Source of the DNA: an uncultured Clostridium sp. | GTDB lineage: Bacteria; Bacillota; Clostridia; TANB77; CAG-508 | Assembly (NCBI GenBank): GCA_946497585.1 | Contig: CAMMLF010000001.1 | Location: forward strand, 1 to 62,929 | Direction: 5' to 3' | DNA length: 62,929 bases | Shown: in pieces, positions 36,349 to 45,676 of the stretch | Position numbering within the stretch: position 1 is the first letter of the stretch | How the letters are laid out: each line of letters begins with the position of its first letter | The notes under the pieces: model-generated | Told to the model about the DNA's origin: nothing | Database searches by the model: none | What the model saw: the letters and a program-made list of their open reading frames with translations, nothing else | Program-made: the position numbers and the translations under genes

Positions 36349-37819
36349 GTTAATTGAGAATGAATTAGTAAAAATTTTTAAAAGGAAAAGTATATATTTT
36401 TTGTTAATTCTATCAGTATTTGCAATACTTATATATAATTATAAAAATCCAGACCAAAATGTGATTACTAATGAGGAAACTAGCACTATGCCTATGATAA
36501 GTACTGATTATATAGAAAGTATAAAAAATGAACAAGAACAATATATTAAATTGCTAGCACATAATGAGTTTGCTAAATTATATAATGATAATTTTGAGGA
36601 AGATTCTTGGCAAAGATATGCCCTAAATATTGAAAGAACGGGATATTCTTATGAGAATACTTATGACCAAGACATAATGAATTATTTATACAATATAATG
36701 AATTATGAGTATTATTCAAATAATCAAATAACAAAGGAATTATATGAAGCATCCAAACATAAATATAATGAATATGTAGAAGCCTTAAAATCAGATGATT
36801 GGAAAAATTTTGTTAATTTGAAACTTGAAAATTTACAAGAAATAAAAAAAGAGCCAAATCTTTTACCAGAAACAATTAAAGAAATAGATTTTGAAATAGA
36901 ATGGTATAAATTAAGATTAAATAATAATATTATTTATGGAGATGATATATTAAATCAATATTTGAATAGTTACAGAGAAAAATACTATTTAATTATTTAT
37001 AAAGAATTAAATATTGATAAAAATTCACAATGGGAAATGCGAGAACTTTTTGAAGAGAAGTCCAAGCTAGAGATATGCAAATATGCTATTGAGAATCATA
37101 TAAAATATGATATATCAAATGAAGAAAATATCATTTCAAATAATAAAATTGATGCTAGAATTTCTTTTATTAGGACGTTTTCTCATTTTGACTTAATACT
37201 AATTATTATTACGATTTATATTTCCTCAACAACAATAACTGAAGAAATAACTAAAAAAACAATTAAGAATATGCTAACTAAACCGCATAAAAGAATGGCT
37301 CTTATTATTGCTAAAATAATAGCTTGCCTAATTACTATAATTGTTTCGATGTATTTTATTGGAATAATTCAATTTTTGGTTGGAGGTTTCATTTTTGGAT
37401 TTGATAGTTATGCTAATGGATATATAGGATATGATATTAATACTAATAGTATATTTAATATGAGCTTATTATATTATTTTATAATAATGGCATTTATAAA
37501 AATTTTTGAATATTTAATAATTTGTTTGTTTTGTTTGTTTATAGGAGTTTTTAACAAAAATATAGCAATGTCTATGATTTTAACATTGCTTATTTGCCTA
37601 TTTGCTAATACTGCTTTAGCAGAATGGTCTAAAGTAGATGCATTATCTAAAATTACAAGATATTTTATAACAAATAACTGGGATTTCAGCATATATTTAT
37701 TTGGAAATATTTCAAATGTTAATGGAACAAACTTATGGCATTCTATTTTTATATATTTTATTTATTTTGTTTTACTATTTAAATTAGTTATTTCTAAATT
37801 TAACAAAATAGAAACTTAA
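36341..37819 (+). CDS. ABC transporter permease (ABC-2 type)
   Basis: 492 residues from ATG 36341. First helix FLLILSVFAILIYNY, a very long extracellular loop (about 35-285), then about five helices. TITEEITKKTIKNMLTKPHKR matches the coupling segment of the paralogue at 34629. The two permeases and ATPase form a LanFEG-like trio. Confidence 0.82.
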   Translation: MIKLIENELVKIFKRKSIYFLLILSVFAILIYNYKNPDQNVITNEETSTMPMISTDYIESIKNEQEQYIKLLAHNEFAKLYNDNFEEDSWQRYALNIERTGYSYENTYDQDIMNYLYNIMNYEYYSNNQITKELYEASKHKYNEYVEALKSDDWKNFVNLKLENLQEIKKEPNLLPETIKEIDFEIEWYKLRLNNNIIYGDDILNQYLNSYREKYYLIIYKELNIDKNSQWEMRELFEEKSKLEICKYAIENHIKYDISNEENIISNNKIDARISFIRTFSHFDLILIIITIYISSTTITEEITKKTIKNMLTKPHKRMALIIAKIIACLITIIVSMYFIGIIQFLVGGFIFGFDSYANGYIGYDINTNSIFNMSLLYYFIIMAFIKIFEYLIICLFCLFIGVFNKNIAMSMILTLLICLFANTALAEWSKVDALSKITRYFITNNWDFSIYLFGNISNVNGTNLWHSIFIYFIYFVLLFKLVISKFNKIET

Positions 37820-38082
37820 CATTTATTTTAAAAAGATAATATAGTAAAACGGAATCTTGCAATTATAACAACATTAATATTAAAGAAAATTTGTGATTAG
37901 AAATCAAGAAGATTACTAAAGGTATTTATAAAAAACTAATAACTTCTGTACTCATGGATTACAATATACTTTTAAAATATTCTATTAAATAACTATCTCG
38001 AATATAGGAATAATTCAAGAATTATTAGGTTGTATATAAATTTATACAATAAATATTTATCTTTATATGATAAAAGAGTTAT

Positions 38083-38158
38083 GTATGCAAAGCTAAAACA
38101 TTTTTCATAAAATTTAAGATATCAGACGCTAAGAAAAATGATTCTTAACTTTGCATAC
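38083..38158. repeat. Long imperfect inverted repeat downstream of the ABC operon
   Basis: gtatgcaaagctaa (38083-38096) pairs with ttaactttgcatac (38145-38158) with one mismatch, plus weaker inner pairing. Probable terminator or small-element remnant. The gap 37820-38287 holds no other gene that I can support. Confidence 0.45.
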
Positions 38159-38287
38159 AACAATTATTAATTTTTCAATAGCATTACTATGTATACTCGA
38201 AAGTTTATTATTTGAAATAAGCCAAGTAAAAAAATTATATTTTTTTAAAAGTTTATGTCTATTCTGTTAACATATTTTGCTTCTGAA

Positions 38288-38503
38288 TTACTCATTTTTT
38301 ACAAATATTCTTAACAATTCACCATACTCATCTAATGCTTTTACTATATCATTATTCTTTGAACTTTGACTAAAGATATAATCTCCAATACTGCTGCAAA
38401 GCGTTTTTATTTCATCTTTTGAATATTCTCTATTCTCACTTTTTATACCTAATTCTTGTAATAATTTTTGATTTTCGTTTGATAAGTCTGCCATTAAGTT
38501 CAT
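38288..38503 (-). CDS. Small helical hypothetical protein
   Basis: 71 residues from ATG 38503 (aaaggag upstream). Helical and acidic (NENQKLLQELGIKSENREYS, IVKALDEYGELLRIFVKNE). The only minus-strand gene between the ABC transporter and the integrase module. Not recognised. Confidence 0.5.
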   Translation of the reverse strand: MNLMADLSNENQKLLQELGIKSENREYSKDEIKTLCSSIGDYIFSQSSKNNDIVKALDEYGELLRIFVKNE

Positions 38504-38770
38504 TTTTGTGCATCTCCTTTATAATTTTACCCAAAATATAACATAACAAATTATTTTTTTCAATATATATTTTTTACAAAAATGGAGAATAAATTTTTAG
38601 CCAAAAAGTTTCCAAAAGTTTCCAATTATTTCCGATTTATTCCGCTTTATTTTTATTTTATGCTGAATTTCATGTATATTACTATGGGGACTATGTACCT
38701 ATTTAAAAAGACATATTTGGTTGACGAAAGAGTATTTATTTTAAAAATACTAATGATTATGTTTTTAATT

Positions 38771-38861
38771 TTAAATAGGTATAATAGCCCATTTTTTTGT
38801 GTATATTTTTTAGAAAGGAGGTTTTTATTTTCCAATTTATGTTCTTCTTAAATAGGTATAA
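38771..38861. repeat. Pair of 14-base direct repeats before the sigma-like gene
   Basis: ttaaataggtataa occurs at 38771-38784 and 38848-38861, 77 bases apart, with a strong ribosome site between them. Possible regulator-binding or duplicated promoter elements. The gap 38504-38891 otherwise holds no convincing gene. Confidence 0.4.
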
Positions 38862-38891
38862 CCCCAAATTTAAAATTTGGGAGGAATACTT

Positions 38892-39464
38892 ATGGAACGT
38901 AATGACTATAAGGAAGAAAGGTTTGATAGTTTCCTAAATAAAACTATTATCTTATCATCAAGAAGATATTTTAAAAAGCAAATGAATATGGCAAATAAGG
39001 AAAAAATAATTATCGATGATGAGGACTACTCGGCTTTTTTACAAGACTTTATGAATATGGATAATAAATTTTCTAGTTATAGTGATGTTGACACTTCTTT
39101 ACAATTACAAAATGCCTTAAAATCCCTGTCTGCTATTGAGCAGGCAGTTATTTTTTTGCTGTTTGAAGAGGAATTAACACAAATCGAGGCCGCAGAAATA
39201 TTAGAAATATATTCTAAAACAGTTAGCAAAATAAAAATCAGAGCAATTAATAAATTAAAAAATATTTTAAGGAGGATTTTGAAAATGGAAAATAAAAGCC
39301 TTTATGAATTAGGAAAGCTAGCACAATCAGGAGATGATATGGCTATGCTCGAAATTATCGAAAGAAAAAAGAAAATGATAAAAAGGTACAGTTTGGGAGA
39401 TGAAGATAGATATCAATTTATTATTTTAAAATTAATAGAAGGAATAAAAAACTATAAATTTTAA
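38892..39464 (+). CDS. Sigma-70 region 4-like regulator of the conjugative element
   Basis: 190 residues from ATG 38892 (gggagg upstream). Middle part (LKSLSAIEQAVIFLLFEEEL, TQIEAAEILEIYSKTVSKIKI) is sigma region 4-like. The tail (SLYELGKLAQSGDDMAMLEII) is the small HTH protein usually encoded separately in Tn916-type elements; here the two appear fused. Likely activates transfer or excision genes. Confidence 0.72.
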   Translation: MERNDYKEERFDSFLNKTIILSSRRYFKKQMNMANKEKIIIDDEDYSAFLQDFMNMDNKFSSYSDVDTSLQLQNALKSLSAIEQAVIFLLFEEELTQIEAAEILEIYSKTVSKIKIRAINKLKNILRRILKMENKSLYELGKLAQSGDDMAMLEIIERKKKMIKRYSLGDEDRYQFIILKLIEGIKNYKF

Positions 39465-39491
39465 AATTTTAAAAAATTTAGGGGAGAATTT

Positions 39492-39596
39492 TTGAAAGGT
39501 ACTTACTGTATATATATTGAAGGGCAAATTTTAAGGAAGCACTATATTAAAGGACAGATTGGGACTAGCTCTTTATCTGTCCTTTACCTAAATTAA
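39492..39596 (+). other. Short leader ORF with attenuator-like hairpin
   Basis: TTG-started frame of 34 codons with ggggag upstream. Its centre forms a perfect 11-bp stem aaaggacagat/atctgtccttt (39549-39559, 39575-39585). Such an arrangement could couple translation of the leader to transcription of the downstream module. Weak T-run, so not a clear terminator. Confidence 0.4.
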
Positions 39597-39617
39597 AGAA
39601 AGGAGAAAATATAGAAA

Positions 39618-39788
39618 ATGCTTATTAGATTTCTATTAGTAGTAATATTCCTTGTAGCTATAATCTTTGCATGTGATGTTTTAATTCCAAAATTAAAAAT
39701 CAAATATCATATACGAAAAGATTTAAAAGAAATGAAAAAAAGAAGTAATGCCTTTGCTGAAAAAAAGAAAAAATTAGAGAATAAGTAG
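39618..39788 (+). CDS. Small single-pass membrane protein, 56 residues
   Basis: ATG 39618 with aggag upstream. One helix (FLLVVIFLVAIIFACDVLI) then a very basic tail (KDLKEMKKRSN, EKKKKLENK). Function unknown. Starts the small-gene run leading to the excisionase. Confidence 0.5.
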   Translation: MLIRFLLVVIFLVAIIFACDVLIPKLKIKYHIRKDLKEMKKRSNAFAEKKKKLENK

Positions 39789-39862
39789 TTTCTCTAATAG
39801 TCTTGTCATATCAAAAAAGTGTCGACAAAAAATTAACTTATAAATTTACAAGGTGATATTAT

Positions 39863-40285
39863 ATGGAAACGCAAAAAGATAAAATAATTAATCTTTTTTA
39901 TATTGAGCATTTAAAAGTAAAAGAAATAGCAGAAAAAATAAATGTAACTTCTGCGTACATAACAAAAGTTATAAAAACAGATTCAAGATATAAGAAAGAA
40001 AAAGATTTTAGAAAAGAAAAATCAAGAGAAAAAAGGAAAAAAGACCAAAACAATTTTGTTAAGCAAAAAAGAGAAAACAAAAGAATTGAAGATAATTATG
40101 CTTTTGTACAAGAACAACATATACAAGCATCTATGGAATTATCGGAGAGAAAAAAATTTAGTAATGAAAATTATAGAAAATGGAATAAAAGTGCTTTTAA
40201 ATATAACCCTTCGAAACATAGGTACGAATTTGATGAACAACTTGGTCGTTCTTATGATGTACCTAAATACATAAAAGAAAGGTAA
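39863..40285 (+). CDS. HTH DNA-binding protein
   Basis: 140 residues. N-terminal HTH (IINLFYIEHLKVKEIAEKI, VTSAYITKVIKTD), Lys/Arg-rich middle helix, conserved aromatic end (YRKWNKSAFKYNPSKHRYEF). Proteins of this form occur in clostridial ICEs and phages; probably regulatory. Confidence 0.6.
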   Translation: METQKDKIINLFYIEHLKVKEIAEKINVTSAYITKVIKTDSRYKKEKDFRKEKSREKRKKDQNNFVKQKRENKRIEDNYAFVQEQHIQASMELSERKKFSNENYRKWNKSAFKYNPSKHRYEFDEQLGRSYDVPKYIKER

Positions 40286-40315
40286 GCAAATTCTATTTGC
40301 AAAAGGTATAAAATC

Positions 40316-40564
40316 ATGGAAAAACATTTGCTAAAACTTATTAAGCTCGCAGATGAGCTGAATGAAAAACAAGACAAAGTATTTGCAGAAATACACTATT
40401 CAGGAAATGATGGTAAAAGATTAGAAATTAATATTAGAGCTAAAAAAGAATATTATTGTGTAGAAAAAATAGAAATGCAATTAAAACAAGGCTCTCTTAT
40501 AAATTGGGAAAGTGCAGTTCATTTGTTTGAAATGTACGTAAATGGAGGTGCGAATAATGAATAA
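40316..40564 (+). CDS. Hypothetical protein
   Basis: 82 residues, helix then beta (VFAEIHYSGNDGKRLEINIR). Overlaps the next gene by eight bases, so coupled. Not recognised. Confidence 0.5.
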   Translation: MEKHLLKLIKLADELNEKQDKVFAEIHYSGNDGKRLEINIRAKKEYYCVEKIEMQLKQGSLINWESAVHLFEMYVNGGANNE

Positions 40565-40778
40565 GAAGGAAGCAGTTGCATACGCACAAGTAGCGCTTGA
40601 TTATATGCAGAGTTCTAAATACAAAGGCGAAATAAATCCTGCAACATTAGGATTAGAAATGAAACAATGTTTTAAACTATATCCTAGAAATCTTATAGAA
40701 AGTATTGCCAATGCACAAGACTGGGCAAGAAAAAAATGGGATCAAGCCAAAAGAGAGTGTGATATAGATGAAAAATAG
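40557..40778 (+). CDS. Hypothetical helical protein
   Basis: 73 residues from ATG 40557 (ggaggtg upstream). Sequence KKEAVAYAQVALDYMQSSK and QDWARKKWDQAKREC. Overlaps the excisionase-like gene start. Common beside ICE integration modules; function unknown. Confidence 0.5.
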   Translation: MNKKEAVAYAQVALDYMQSSKYKGEINPATLGLEMKQCFKLYPRNLIESIANAQDWARKKWDQAKRECDIDEK

Positions 40779-40974
40779 TATAAGTGACACATTAAGATTT
40801 GGTATTAGTGTTGACGAAGCTAGAAAACAGCTAGGGATAGGAAGAAATCTAATGCTAAAGTTAATAACTGTTCCAGGTTTTCCAGCAATACGTTTTAAAA
40901 GAAAAATCATAATTAATGGTGCAAAATTACAGCAATGGTTTGATGAAAACTGCGGAAAATACGGCAATTATTGA
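40768..40974 (+). CDS. xis: Excisionase-like DNA-binding protein
   Basis: 68 residues. Winged HTH (SVDEARKQLGIGRNLMLKLI, FPAIRFKRKIIINGAKLQQWF) as in MerR/Xis-type excisionases. It lies immediately before the integrase, the standard place for the factor that turns integration into excision. Confidence 0.78.
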   Translation: MKNSISDTLRFGISVDEARKQLGIGRNLMLKLITVPGFPAIRFKRKIIINGAKLQQWFDENCGKYGNY

Positions 40975-41093
40975 ACTTTTTATGGTTCAATATTGTCTAT
41001 TTTTTTGATTTATTATAAAATATTGATAAATTTATATTTTATAAAGTATCAAATTTATCAATATTCTTTTACCTCAGAAGGAGGGAATATTGA

Positions 41094-42807
41094 ATGGAAA
41101 AATTAGATTATTGTGTAAATACAATACAAAAAATTGATACTTGCCAAAAAAGGAAAAAATCTTCTTTTTACCACATTAGCATATCTTGTAGAGGCAAAAG
41201 AATTGATGCAAGAATTTCTTTACCAATTTTTGAAGGAGGTGAGAATCCTAGATTAACTTCAACTTCATCAAAATCAGTTGAAGATTCGGTTTTTAAGTTA
41301 TTATATAAAATACAGGAAAGGCTAATCAAGGGGATAGATGATGGATATATTAATGCTAATAATCTGGCTAGTATATTTGACAACATTTATAATTCTATAA
41401 ATGAATTAGATTTTAAAAACTTAAAGATTAATAGCCTATACTATAATATAATTTCCTCAACATATCGGATATTTGAATAATCATACTATTACACCAATAA
41501 ATTATTCTTTAGATGAAGAAAATTCAAATATAGAAAATCCCCAAAGTATTAATTCTCAAGATGAACGTTTTAATACTTTGCAAACCAAAAGAAATACGAT
41601 TAGCAACATAGCAAACTTTCCAAAAGTAAGTGTAAATACTAATTCTAACAGTCAAATACAAGGAAAAATATCGTTTAAAAAGGTAGCAATAGAATGGTTT
41701 AAATATAAATATACATTTACCGAAGCATCAAAGGATAATCCAAATCCATTAAGCAGAAAGACATTACAAGGATATAATAATACATTAAATTTAGATGTAA
41801 TACCATTCTTTAATGACAATACAGATATTACTCTACTTACTAATGAGGACTTTAAAAGTTGTATAGACAAAACAAATGGCTCACGCAATAAAGAGGCTGT
41901 TTATGTAGTCTTAAGTATGATTGCTAATTATGCAAAAGAAAAAAACTATATAGAAAAAACTATATCTTTATCAAAACCTAAAAGAGCACAAAGTGATTCA
42001 AAAATTCGTATAGAAGGACATGATTTTATATATATAGAATCAAACCGTCAAAATTATTGGATGGATTGCTTTGAAAAGGAAGGAACTGATATTGCATATC
42101 TGTTTGAAGGAATGCTCTTAGAAGGTTTTAGACCTGAGGAGGCTTGTGGATTAGACTGGACATGTTTTGTTGAAGACTTTAACTTTGTTATAGTAAAACA
42201 AGCATTTAAAGACTTCCCTGTATATAATGAATATGCTGAGGTAATAGGACATATTAGGGAATATGATACATTAAAAACAAAGGATAGCTATCGTAAATTA
42301 CCAGTTCATCCAAGATATAGAAATATTTTGATTAAACATAAGAAAAATCAAAAATTACTATTTAAAAGATTAGGTTTAAAGTGGACTGAGAATACTCCTG
42401 TATTTTTAAATAAGTATCATCAAACGTATGTACCAGAAAATTTATCAAAAGCTATGAATTCGTTTAGAAAAAAATATAACCTAGAATATTTAACACCTTA
42501 TGGATTAAGACATTCATTTGCCACATTCTTATCAGAACATGGTGTAAAAGATATAGTTTTGATGAAATTAATGGGACATTCAGAGTTTGCTACTACTCAA
42601 AAATACTATATTTTTGTATCTGATGAAAGAAAGAGAGCTGAATATGAGCAAGCTTGGGGAATTTCGACTATTGAAAAAGAAGAAAATACAGTACAAAATG
42701 ATATTGCAGATGATTTATTAAAGCAACAACTTGAAAACCTACAAAAATTATGGATGAAAACGTTGATAGAGTCAACATTAGTTGTTCAAAAAAATAATGC
42801 CATTTAG
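41094..42807 (+). CDS. int: Tyrosine integrase, N-terminal domain joined through one CGG +1 site
   Basis: 570 residues once C41466 is skipped (STY-GYLNNHTITPINY). Arm-binding N-terminal domain at 1-100 (RKKSSFYHISISCRGKRIDA), core-binding domain about 190-290, catalytic domain about 300-520. Box I Arg346 (EGFRPEEACG), Arg472 (TPYGLRHSFA), His495 (LMGHS), and Tyr504/505 (TQKYYI) as nucleophile. The first His of the His-x-x-Arg box is Tyr here. Ends nine bases before the tRNA-Lys 3' end, its likely att site. Without the skip the protein splits into a 128-residue fragment and a core with no good start. Confidence 0.88.
41466..41468 (+). other. In-frame CGG, +1 site 14 (integrase)
   Basis: Codons tat-cgg-ata, with a stop three codons on. 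Dropping C41466 gives tat-gga-tat (Y-G-Y). Confidence 0.82.
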
Positions 42808-42815
42808 GCATTAAA

Positions 42816-42891
42816 TGGTGCATCACCGGGGAATCGAACCCCGAACCTCCAGATTAAGAGTCTGTTGCTCTGCCAATTGAGCTAGTGATGC
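42816..42891 (-). tRNA. tRNA-Lys (anticodon CTT), probable ICE attachment site
   Basis: Full cloverleaf on the minus strand: acceptor GCATCAC/GTGATGC, D-arm, anticodon loop CTCTTAA, T-arm with GGTTCGATTC, encoded CCA. The 3' end faces the integrase gene nine bases away, as expected when an ICE has recombined into a tRNA 3' end. The matching att copy would be left of the window. Confidence 0.92.
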
Positions 42892-42910
42892 ATATTGACA
42901 TATATAAAAC

Positions 42911-42959
42911 TTGGCGCATATTGTTGCAACTTGGCGCAAATTATAGGAAAGTTGGCGCA
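42911..42959 (+). repeat. Three direct repeats TTGGCGCA, spacing 20-21
   Basis: ttggcgca at 42911-42918, 42931-42938 and 42952-42959, i.e. two helical turns apart on one face of DNA. They lie just upstream (5' side) of the tRNA-Lys gene. Could be recombinase or excisionase arm sites, or an operator for a chromosomal regulator. Confidence 0.55.
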
Positions 42960-43039
42960 TTTTATTAAAATTATCATACTTTATAACCTACTCAAAGTAC
43001 TTAAAAACCAGGCTTTTCTATAAGTTTATCTTCATATAA

Positions 43040-43088
43040 GCACCTTTTGATTAAGAGTCAGCTGCTCTACCAACTGAGCTAGAGGTGC
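43040..43088 (-). tRNA. tRNA-Lys-like sequence lacking variable and T arms (partial)
   Basis: Minus strand: 5' half of a tRNA-Lys (GCACCTCTAGCTCAGTTGG, then the anticodon arm with CTCTTAA) followed by only four bases and GGTGC, which can pair with the 5' GCACC. It differs from the intact tRNA at 42816, so it is a second gene. Most likely truncated by past recombination; a functional armless tRNA is unlikely. Confidence 0.55.
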
Positions 43089-43201
43089 AAATGAATAAAT
43101 AAAAATCATGAACACAATTTATTATAATACTAATACACGGTTTTGTCAACCGGCTCTAGAGAAAAATAGTGTAAAATTATTAATAAAAAATCCACAAAAG
43201 A

Positions 43202-43230
43202 TTTACATAATCAAAATTGTATGATATAAT
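43202..43230 (+). promoter_or_regulatory. Promoter of the TPR gene
   Basis: tttaca (43202-43207), 17-base spacer, tataat (43225-43230). A start near 43237 rules out the upstream ATG at 43217. Confidence 0.7.
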
Positions 43231-43261
43231 GTACAATAGTGTTAAAATAAGGAGATTTAGA

Positions 43262-45373
43262 ATGTATAGTAAAGAAATAAAAGAAAAAGTACTATATTTA
43301 TTATCACAAGGGGAAACAGTAAAAAGGGTACAAGAAATTTTGGCTAAAGAAAATGAAATAACAATATCTATGCCAACAATTTATTCTTGGAAAAAGAAAG
43401 CAATAGGTGTTTCAAAAGAAGAACAAAGCAAAGTAAGTAAAGAAGAAGAGCAACTTATTGAAAAAGATAAAGTAAAAAAAGATGATAAGAATGCTTCACA
43501 AACATCCGCTGATGAAAACTATGCAACAAATGTTAGGCAAGATGAAGTAGACTCAAGTAATGAACCTGAGGTACCTAAAAGGGACATCAAAGGTAAAAGA
43601 ACATTTAATAGTAGTAAGCCAGTATACAAAGATAAAAATATTGAAATGCTTGTGAATGCAATAGCAAAAATTAAGTTATTAATAAATCAAAAGTTATTTG
43701 AAAATGCTTTAAATTTATGTGAAAAATATACGACAGAATATTATGCAAATAAATATCCAAGGCAAGTGTCATTTTTGGAAAATCAAAAGTTACAAGCAAT
43801 GATAGGGTTAAGGATGAATGGAGAGGCATTAAAATTGGAAGAAGAATTAGAAAGAAAATATCCTTGGAATACACCAGCATTTAGAATTCAAAAAATAAGA
43901 GCATTAACTAACAATTCTGCTATTGCAGAAGTAAGAGAATTAAGCAAAAAATATGAGGAAGAATATCCAAAAGTTGATTTTTCATTTGCTTCATTAAGAG
44001 TTAAAGCATATTTGCAATGTGAAAATTACAATGAAGCACTAAAAGAAGTGGAAAATCTAATTGAAAAATATGGCACAGATTATTTTTGTAGTCAAAAAAT
44101 AAGTGCATTAATTGGCTTAGAAAGATATGGTGAAGCTATTGAAATTTCAAAAACTTATGAAAATGAGTTATACACACATAGAAAATTTAAAAATGCATCT
44201 ATATTAGCTTCACAAAGGGTAACAGCTTTAATGCAAATTCAAAATTATGAAGAAGCAGAAAAAGAGGCTAAAATAGCAATAAAGAAATACCCATTTGTTA
44301 AAACTATATTTGAAAGTCAAATAATAACAATACTAGCAGAATCTAAAGGAGAAGAAGAAGTTACTAGAGCTGTTGAAATATTTAAAAGACAAAGTCCTGA
44401 AAGAAGTGCAATATATGACTCTCAATTAGTAGAGGCTCTTATAAGTGCAAAACAATTTCAAGAGGCAATAGAAAAATCACATGAATTTGAAAAAAATTAT
44501 GGAATTATAGCAGGTGAAAAATTTGCCTCTCAAAAAATAAAAGCATTAATGGCATCAGGAAAACTAGATGAAGCAGAAAAAGAAGCAATTGAAAGTAAAC
44601 AAAAGTATCCTAAAAATGGAGAGAATTTTGCTTTACAAAGGTTGAATATATTGATAGAAAAAGGAGAATTAGAAAGAGCAAAAAAAATAGCACGAGAGTT
44701 AATTACTAAATATCCAAAGAGTGAGACAATTTGGCTAATTACAATAAAGAAAATTAATGATAAAATAGCACTTGAAAAATCAAAAAAGAATGATGATAAT
44801 CCTACAACTACGGTAACTTCAAGTGTAGACAAAAAAACTTCATCAGCACAAGCGACGAAAGAAGGTTCCAAAAAAGAGACTGCATTATCAAAAGAGATTA
44901 AAGATGATACAAAAACCAAAGCATCACTACAAAAAATATTAGAAATGAGTGAAGAAGAATTTGAAACTTATGCAAAAACATTGCAAAATAGGGAAACACT
45001 ATTTGCAGTAGTAGCTAGAAGCAAAAAACAAAATCAAGCTCAACTTGCAATTGGATACATAGATATGTATCTAAAAAAGTCAGAAAATGCAGATGAAACT
45101 TTAGCAAAACAATTAAAAACAATGGCAAAAGCAAAAACACCAATATTCGATGAGGCAAAATGGGATACATTAGCAAAAAGATTTAATTTAGACTTCAACA
45201 GTGGAGCTAAAACATTATTAAATCAAATGGTAGAACTAGCAAAACAAATTAATAATTACCCATTTGATTTGCAAATAGATAAAGAAACATTACTTGCTAT
45301 ACAGCAATTAACAAAATTAAGCTTAAACCCAGATTATCCAGACGAAGGACAAAAAATAGAAATAGAGAGGTAA
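43262..45373 (+). CDS. HTH-TPR repeat protein
   Basis: 703 residues from ATG 43262 (ggagatt upstream). N-terminal transposase-type HTH (YSKEIKEKVLYLLSQGETV, ISMPTIYSWKKKA), a disordered charged linker, then about ten degenerate TPR-like helix pairs (residues about 130-500), a second linker rich in Ser/Thr/Lys and a helical C-terminus. Probably a scaffold or regulator; no enzymatic motif. Native AT-rich codon use and no in-frame CGG. Confidence 0.6.
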   Translation: MYSKEIKEKVLYLLSQGETVKRVQEILAKENEITISMPTIYSWKKKAIGVSKEEQSKVSKEEEQLIEKDKVKKDDKNASQTSADENYATNVRQDEVDSSNEPEVPKRDIKGKRTFNSSKPVYKDKNIEMLVNAIAKIKLLINQKLFENALNLCEKYTTEYYANKYPRQVSFLENQKLQAMIGLRMNGEALKLEEELERKYPWNTPAFRIQKIRALTNNSAIAEVRELSKKYEEEYPKVDFSFASLRVKAYLQCENYNEALKEVENLIEKYGTDYFCSQKISALIGLERYGEAIEISKTYENELYTHRKFKNASILASQRVTALMQIQNYEEAEKEAKIAIKKYPFVKTIFESQIITILAESKGEEEVTRAVEIFKRQSPERSAIYDSQLVEALISAKQFQEAIEKSHEFEKNYGIIAGEKFASQKIKALMASGKLDEAEKEAIESKQKYPKNGENFALQRLNILIEKGELERAKKIARELITKYPKSETIWLITIKKINDKIALEKSKKNDDNPTTTVTSSVDKKTSSAQATKEGSKKETALSKEIKDDTKTKASLQKILEMSEEEFETYAKTLQNRETLFAVVARSKKQNQAQLAIGYIDMYLKKSENADETLAKQLKTMAKAKTPIFDEAKWDTLAKRFNLDFNSGAKTLLNQMVELAKQINNYPFDLQIDKETLLAIQQLTKLSLNPDYPDEGQKIEIER

Positions 45374-45377
45374 ACTT

Positions 45378-45626
45378 ATGGCAAATATGTTAGATTACAT
45401 AAAAGAAAATGAAAATACTGCATTTCAAGAAGAAAAATTTAACGAAATAGATAACCTAATTTTTTCAAGGTTATCTTATTTGCCGTTCGAAGATATAAAA
45501 ATAGAAGAAAAAGACACATTTGAAACAATAGCTCAAAAACTAAAAGACATAGATATTAAAAAATTTAATATGAAAAAGGACAAAGAGCTCATTAATGGAA
45601 AAAGTTATTTAGAGTTAAATATATAA
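45378..45626 (+). CDS. Hypothetical protein following the TPR gene
   Basis: 82 residues, four bases after the TPR stop and so co-transcribed. Sequence ANMLDYIKENENTAFQEEKF and NLIFSRLSYLPFED resembles the N-terminus of clostridial DUF2974-type (Mbeg1-like) lipase-fold proteins, cut short here. Possibly a degenerate copy; there is no CGG at its end to explain the truncation. Confidence 0.45.
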   Translation: MANMLDYIKENENTAFQEEKFNEIDNLIFSRLSYLPFEDIKIEEKDTFETIAQKLKDIDIKKFNMKKDKELINGKSYLELNI

Positions 45627-45676
45627 AAATGTTTTCAAATTACTATAAATAAACAAAGGAATAGGGGGAGAATACT

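Noticed and set aside
38582..38851. 89-residue hydrophobic open frame on plus
   Set aside because: No ribosome site and it overlaps the direct repeats and signals before the sigma-like gene; probably chance in AT-rich DNA.
43217..43261. Upstream ATG start for the TPR gene
   Set aside because: It lies within the promoter -10 region; ATG 43262 has a proper ribosome site.
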